Source: Isoetes taiwanensis | Taxonomy: Eukaryota; Streptophyta; Lycopodiopsida; Isoetales; Isoetaceae | Direction of reading: 5' to 3' | NCBI GenBank assembly: GCA_021234155.1 | Contig: JAJEKV010000108.1 | Coordinates: 3,178,850-3,242,849 of the forward strand | DNA: 64,000 bases | Made by a program: the position numbers and the translations under genes | The notes under the pieces: generated by a model | Databases searched by the model: none | Seen by the model: the letters and a program-made list of their open reading frames with translations, nothing else | Told to the model about the DNA's origin: nothing | In this document: piece after piece, positions 60,403 through 64,000 of the stretch | Layout: every line of letters begins with the position of its first letter | Position numbering within the stretch: the stretch's first letter is position 1

Positions 60403-60725
60403 AATTGTACAGCCTACAAAAAGTAGGACCAATTGTAACTCCCAGAGTTCCCCTCAACCTTGATGCCAGGCATGTTGCTGGTCGGGTTTCTAATGTTGAT
60501 CATGTTGTTTGCCACAATGATGGAAAGGGGCAGATTGGGATTGCTGCAGATGCTGCTTTAACATGCAACTCTGCTGGTACAGTGTACTGTGATCTGGTTG
60601 ACGATGACTACGATGATGACTTTTATAAAGAATTGAGTATCACTTGTCCTGATAGTGCATGGGCTCTAGGAACATATCTTTTTTTTTTTAAATTGAAGGC
60701 AGTATTAATATTATATAGTATATAA
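60403..60725 (+). other. Possible coding fragment followed by LINE-like tail
   Basis: A frame reading HVVCHNDGKGQIGIAADAAL to VDDDYDDDFYKELSITCPDS is protein-like to about 60670. It opens after an acceptor-like ccttgatgccag. It then meets an A/T-rich tail shared with about 43690 (aattgaaggcagtat), which on the minus strand looks like a LINE 3' end. The family is unrecognised. Confidence 0.25.
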
Positions 60726-62689
60726 AAGAGTACATGGGGCCTTAAGGCAATATATAGAGTCCAAAAGTGGCGTGATATAGCCCCTGTTCGAAAAAGGCTT
60801 TTGAAGGGAACTTCAACCCTTGAAATACACAAAGCAAGATACGTAAAGAAAGGAAGTCATAAAACTAAAAGTTAATTGACATCCATCTTCCTTTTTCCTT
60901 TATCCTTTCGGCCAATTCCCTTAATGAGCATAATGAAGTGGCAGTAAGGACAATTGCAGAATTGAGCTAGCGCGGGATTAATTCTTCCAGAATGGTCAAT
61001 GGCACTACATATGATGCCTCTGTGAGCATCAAAGTAATATCACGCGCCAGTTATGAATAATTCAGGCAATTTTACAGGGTGCACTCTTAACTTTGGGATC
61101 GATGCAAATCAGTTCTTCAATGTAATGTCTGCAGTTTTTATGAAAAAGCATTGAGAGGGCATTGAAAATTTCTGAACTTTTGAATTTGAAAATTGTGGTT
61201 TTGTCGAAATTTCTGTAAACTTTCTATAAACTTTGAAATTGTGAATTTTTTTTTGTATAAACTTTCCCTTGAGTGGTTGAATTCTGGAACTATGCATTTC
61301 TGGAATTATGGGTGAATTCTGGAATTATGGAATTCTGGGTTGAATCCTAGAAGTTTTGATTTTGATGTAGTTGAAATGAACTTGAGTTGAAATGAAATCT
61401 GAGTTGAAATGAAATCTGTAAAAGAAAAAAAAAATCTGCCCAAGGAAATCTTGGTGGAGTTGAAATTCCACCTTAAAAAACATGCAGAAAATTGCTGTAA
61501 TCCCAGGCAAGTGATCATTACGCATAGCGTTTTCTTTTTTCTGATGCTCTTGCACTTTCTTCCTCGGAGCGAACTGCATAACGTTGTTTTTGTTCATAAC
61601 GTGTTTTCTTGACATATTCTCTTCCATTCGCATACCATTGCCTGGTAGGCATTGGGCCACGTACGCTTTTTAATGTTTCCTTCATGTTTCCTTTACGTTT
61701 CTCCCACTTCCTCTGCTTTTTTAGGGTTACGTATGTGATGCCTACCAGAGTTGCATTTGGGGAGTCTCCTGTTTATGGCGCCAACAGAGGTAAGGTTTCT
61801 TCTTAGATTTTTTGTTGTGGTTTGCTTTGTGGCTCCGTCTCCTTGTCTTGGCCGTTAGCAACCGTTAACAGGATTTGAGTTATCTGCCTGTGCATTCTCC
61901 TTTATGGAGAATAAGACTCTCTTAGCTTGGTCGCCGGGCCTTAAACTTCTGTACTGGTTTGGAATGCAACTCCATCTTTCAATAAGGTTTGTATAAATAA
62001 GAGAGTTTTCTCTTTCCTTTTCCATAGCTCAACAGCATAGATGGCACTCTTTGTGCAGAATATGTAGATAGTCAAACATTCATAGTTTACACCTAGAACT
62101 AAAGTCTCTAGTCCTTTGCTTGCTTAAGGGTGCAAGAGTGGCAATTATTCATGTTCATTTTTTGCCTTTCTCTGATTTACGAATGTTCCTTTACGCACTG
62201 AAAGAACTTCATTAACATTCACTATGTTCTTTTTAAGATAAGATTAGTTTATTACCATCTAATGAAGACCCTGCCTTTCTATAATCAATCTAACGGAGGA
62301 GAAAGGTGTTCTTAGTTTGCTTTCCTTGTTACTTTCTGGGGTTATTTAGTGTATAAATATTCACCTATGCCCCCTTTAAGATAAGATAATATAAATTTAT
62401 TCACCATCTCGTGAAGACTCTGCCCTCCTATAATCAAGCTAATTTGTTTTCTTAGTTAATTTCTGTGTTTCTTTAGTGTACCATTCAGTGTGAGTGCTCT
62501 ATATCAATTCGGCATAATCAGCTTTATCAAATAAATTCAAAGTAATAGTCAAAGTTGGTGATTTTTTTCTAGAAAGCTTGATCACGAGGAGATTAGAGAT
62601 ATCATACAAATGAACTTCGTTAAGTTGACTGTTTTTATATTTTAGTGGGCACACAACAAATGAGGTCCTGCCCCCAACAATTTGGATTA
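60726..62689. other. Spacer with short local repeats
   Basis: ttctggaattatgg words repeat at 61279-61335 and gagttgaaatgaaatctg words at 61383-61420. The phrase taagataa...ttattcaccatct(aa/cg)tgaagac at 62236 and 62381 marks a diverged local duplication. No gene is supported. Confidence 0.4.
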
Positions 62690-63667
62690 TTAAAACCACC
62701 CAAGGCTCGCATTTCCTTGAGAGATCTTACAGTGAGCTATGGCTCCTTGTACTGCACTATGCAAATCGTTTGACTTTTTATATTCATCTGTTCTTTTGCG
62801 AGAAGCGGCTGATACCTCAGATACTGAACAAAATGATACACGCCTTTCACTTTTCTTGTTGGTGAAACTTACCCTTGTCACTTCATCAGCCTTGCTATCC
62901 AATTTGTCAGTGGATTTGGGTTGCAAAGCTTCTTGCTTGTTCTGATTAGCAGATGAAGCTCGAAGTGTAGGCCTACGTGCATCACAGTTGCTTCTGATAC
63001 CCTTAAACCATGTCTTCCAACTGAAAAATCCTTTCTTAATTTGTGGGCCTTTCATTCCAGCAGCAGCATTTGTTTTAACAGGAGAAACTGGACGAGGAGG
63101 AAGAGGAGGAGGTGGAGGAAGCGCATCCTGACTATCGAACTCTAAATCAGAGTCTTTGCTGCTAGTGGATGACACAGAACTGGCACTCCATCCTCCTCGT
63201 GAACTGCTGTCTGGAGATAAATCAGGGGATGAATCGACACATAAGTTAAGCATTGTTTGGCGAGCTTGATGAAGAGGAAGCAGGCGGCCATTAAGAAAAA
63301 GTTCATCGGCAGGGTAGTAAGCATTACGCTTTGCGTTAGCTACGTGGAATTCAAAATCGTGAGATGCTGTAGATGTGGATGACCTCTTTTTCTCACACTC
63401 TTTCCATCGAGGAGAAGTGGCAAATTCCATGCCAAATTCAAAATCTTGGAATGCTGTAGATGTGGATAGCCCACTGCATTTCTCACTCTCTTTCCACTGA
63501 GGTGAGGTGGAAAATTCCATGTCAAAGAAATCTTGCATCTCCTCATCATCAAACAAAGCCAATGCAGGGCTTGCAATCCCAATGTTGATGAAGCTTGCCC
63601 CCTTCATTGTACAATAGAAACTGGAGAAACAGAGAAGATGACACTTGCTTCCCAATTGGCAAGACAT
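62690..63667 (-). CDS. BKI1/MAKR-like membrane-associated kinase regulator
   Basis: A single open frame of 325 codons. Family features in order: FDDEEMQDFFDMEF and HDFEF-type acidic/aromatic motifs, YYPADELFLNGRLLPL (residues 117-132, the ADELF..G.L.PL signature of BKI1/MAKR proteins), a proline run (184-191), a basic cluster (KKGFFSWKTWFKG..., about 211-232) suited to binding the plasma membrane, and HSAVQGAIAHCKIS near the C-terminus (304-316), like the receptor-kinase-binding tail of BKI1. Such proteins sit on the plasma membrane and restrain receptor kinases such as BRI1. A 28-residue segment is duplicated (50-78 and 80-107). Met21 (MKGASFINIG) is an alternative start. ccatatattaa at 63845-63855 (minus) may be a TATA box. 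Confidence 0.75.
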   Translation of the reverse strand: MSCQLGSKCHLLCFSSFYCTMKGASFINIGIASPALALFDDEEMQDFFDMEFSTSPQWKESEKCSGLSTSTAFQDFEFGMEFATSPRWKECEKKRSSTSTASHDFEFHVANAKRNAYYPADELFLNGRLLPLHQARQTMLNLCVDSSPDLSPDSSSRGGWSASSVSSTSSKDSDLEFDSQDALPPPPPLPPRPVSPVKTNAAAGMKGPQIKKGFFSWKTWFKGIRSNCDARRPTLRASSANQNKQEALQPKSTDKLDSKADEVTRVSFTNKKSERRVSFCSVSEVSAASRKRTDEYKKSNDLHSAVQGAIAHCKISQGNASLGWF

Positions 63668-64000
63668 GATGCTTTATATCACAAATGAACAGTTTTTAAC
63701 GTCTGCCAAGAGAATCCCTGCATCCCTGCACGAAGGAGCCTTGTTATGTTTGTTTAAACGAAATGGAAGAAAGGCTTGTAGCATTTAAAAAAAGTGGCAC
63801 CCACAAGAAATGCCACGAAATCATCCTTTTTGTGTTCTAATGCTTTAATATATGGGTTGTTCTCAGGAATATGACGACATTTGATCTGGCATTTTATTAT
63901 ATCTACCCAACATTTGTAAACATATTAGATTGTCTCATGCTGACTGCTTAGTTGTTTTCTATTTGTTTAATATGTGGGCATGTGCATTGTCACTATGTTG
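63668..64000. other. Upstream region of the BKI1/MAKR-like gene
   Basis: AT-rich with no ORF. On the minus strand it should contain the promoter and leader of the gene at 62690-63667. Confidence 0.4.

Overview
This is a window of nuclear DNA from a land plant. It holds two-exon UDP-glycosyltransferase genes with a plant PSPG box, a BKI1/MAKR-like gene, Helitron-type and LTR-type elements with plant initiator-tRNA-Met primer binding sites, and long AT-rich, repeat-filled spacers. I suspect a large, repeat-rich genome, possibly a fern or another non-angiosperm, but the sequence does not settle the lineage.

Layout. 1-5.4 kb: AT-rich DNA with degraded coding remnants, one of them perhaps Ulp1-like. 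5.4-13.1 kb: two non-autonomous Helitrons with the same ends (5393-7941 and 11080-13112). The second carries about 1.78 kb of almost pure pyrimidine on the + strand. 13.1-20.8 kb: two small adjacent coiled-coil gene remnants near 16-17.4 kb and degraded minus-strand coding DNA at 17.8-18.8 kb. 20.8-34.3 kb: a defective Ty3/gypsy element runs into a repeated block (R1). A promoter-bearing but truncated glycosyltransferase copy follows, then a second copy of the block (R2). 34.3-46.8 kb: unrelated retroelement debris, the intact glycosyltransferase gene UGT-1 (38741-40324, minus), a LINE 3' fragment and microsatellites. 46.8-55.2 kb: the intact paralogue UGT-2 (46805-48459, minus), then the inverted third copy of the block (R3) and a second truncated glycosyltransferase. 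55.2-64 kb: a charged low-complexity ORF, a 'TGCCAC' minisatellite, unidentified exon-like sequence, LTR debris and a BKI1/MAKR-like gene (62690-63667, minus).

How the parts fit. The block appears to be the ancestral upstream neighbour of a UGT-2-type gene. In a tandem duplication, glycosyltransferase exon 2 was joined to gypsy pol sequence at a short microhomology. That chimeric junction is present twice, in opposite orientations, so about 6.5 kb of sequence (27785-34284 and 48734-55218) forms an inverted repeat around UGT-1 and UGT-2. Each block copy also carries the same 536-537 bp TRIM retrotransposon nested in an older gag-pro remnant. Both LTRs of this TRIM contain a tRNA-like sequence with pol III A and B boxes. 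It is a possible tRNA-based counterpart of the 5S-bearing Cassandra elements and is the most interesting object in the window.

Caution. Many differences between the copies turn CAG or CTG into CG, with few ordinary transitions. This looks like consensus error at CHG-methylated cytosines, so some apparent frameshifts in the silenced copies may be artefacts.
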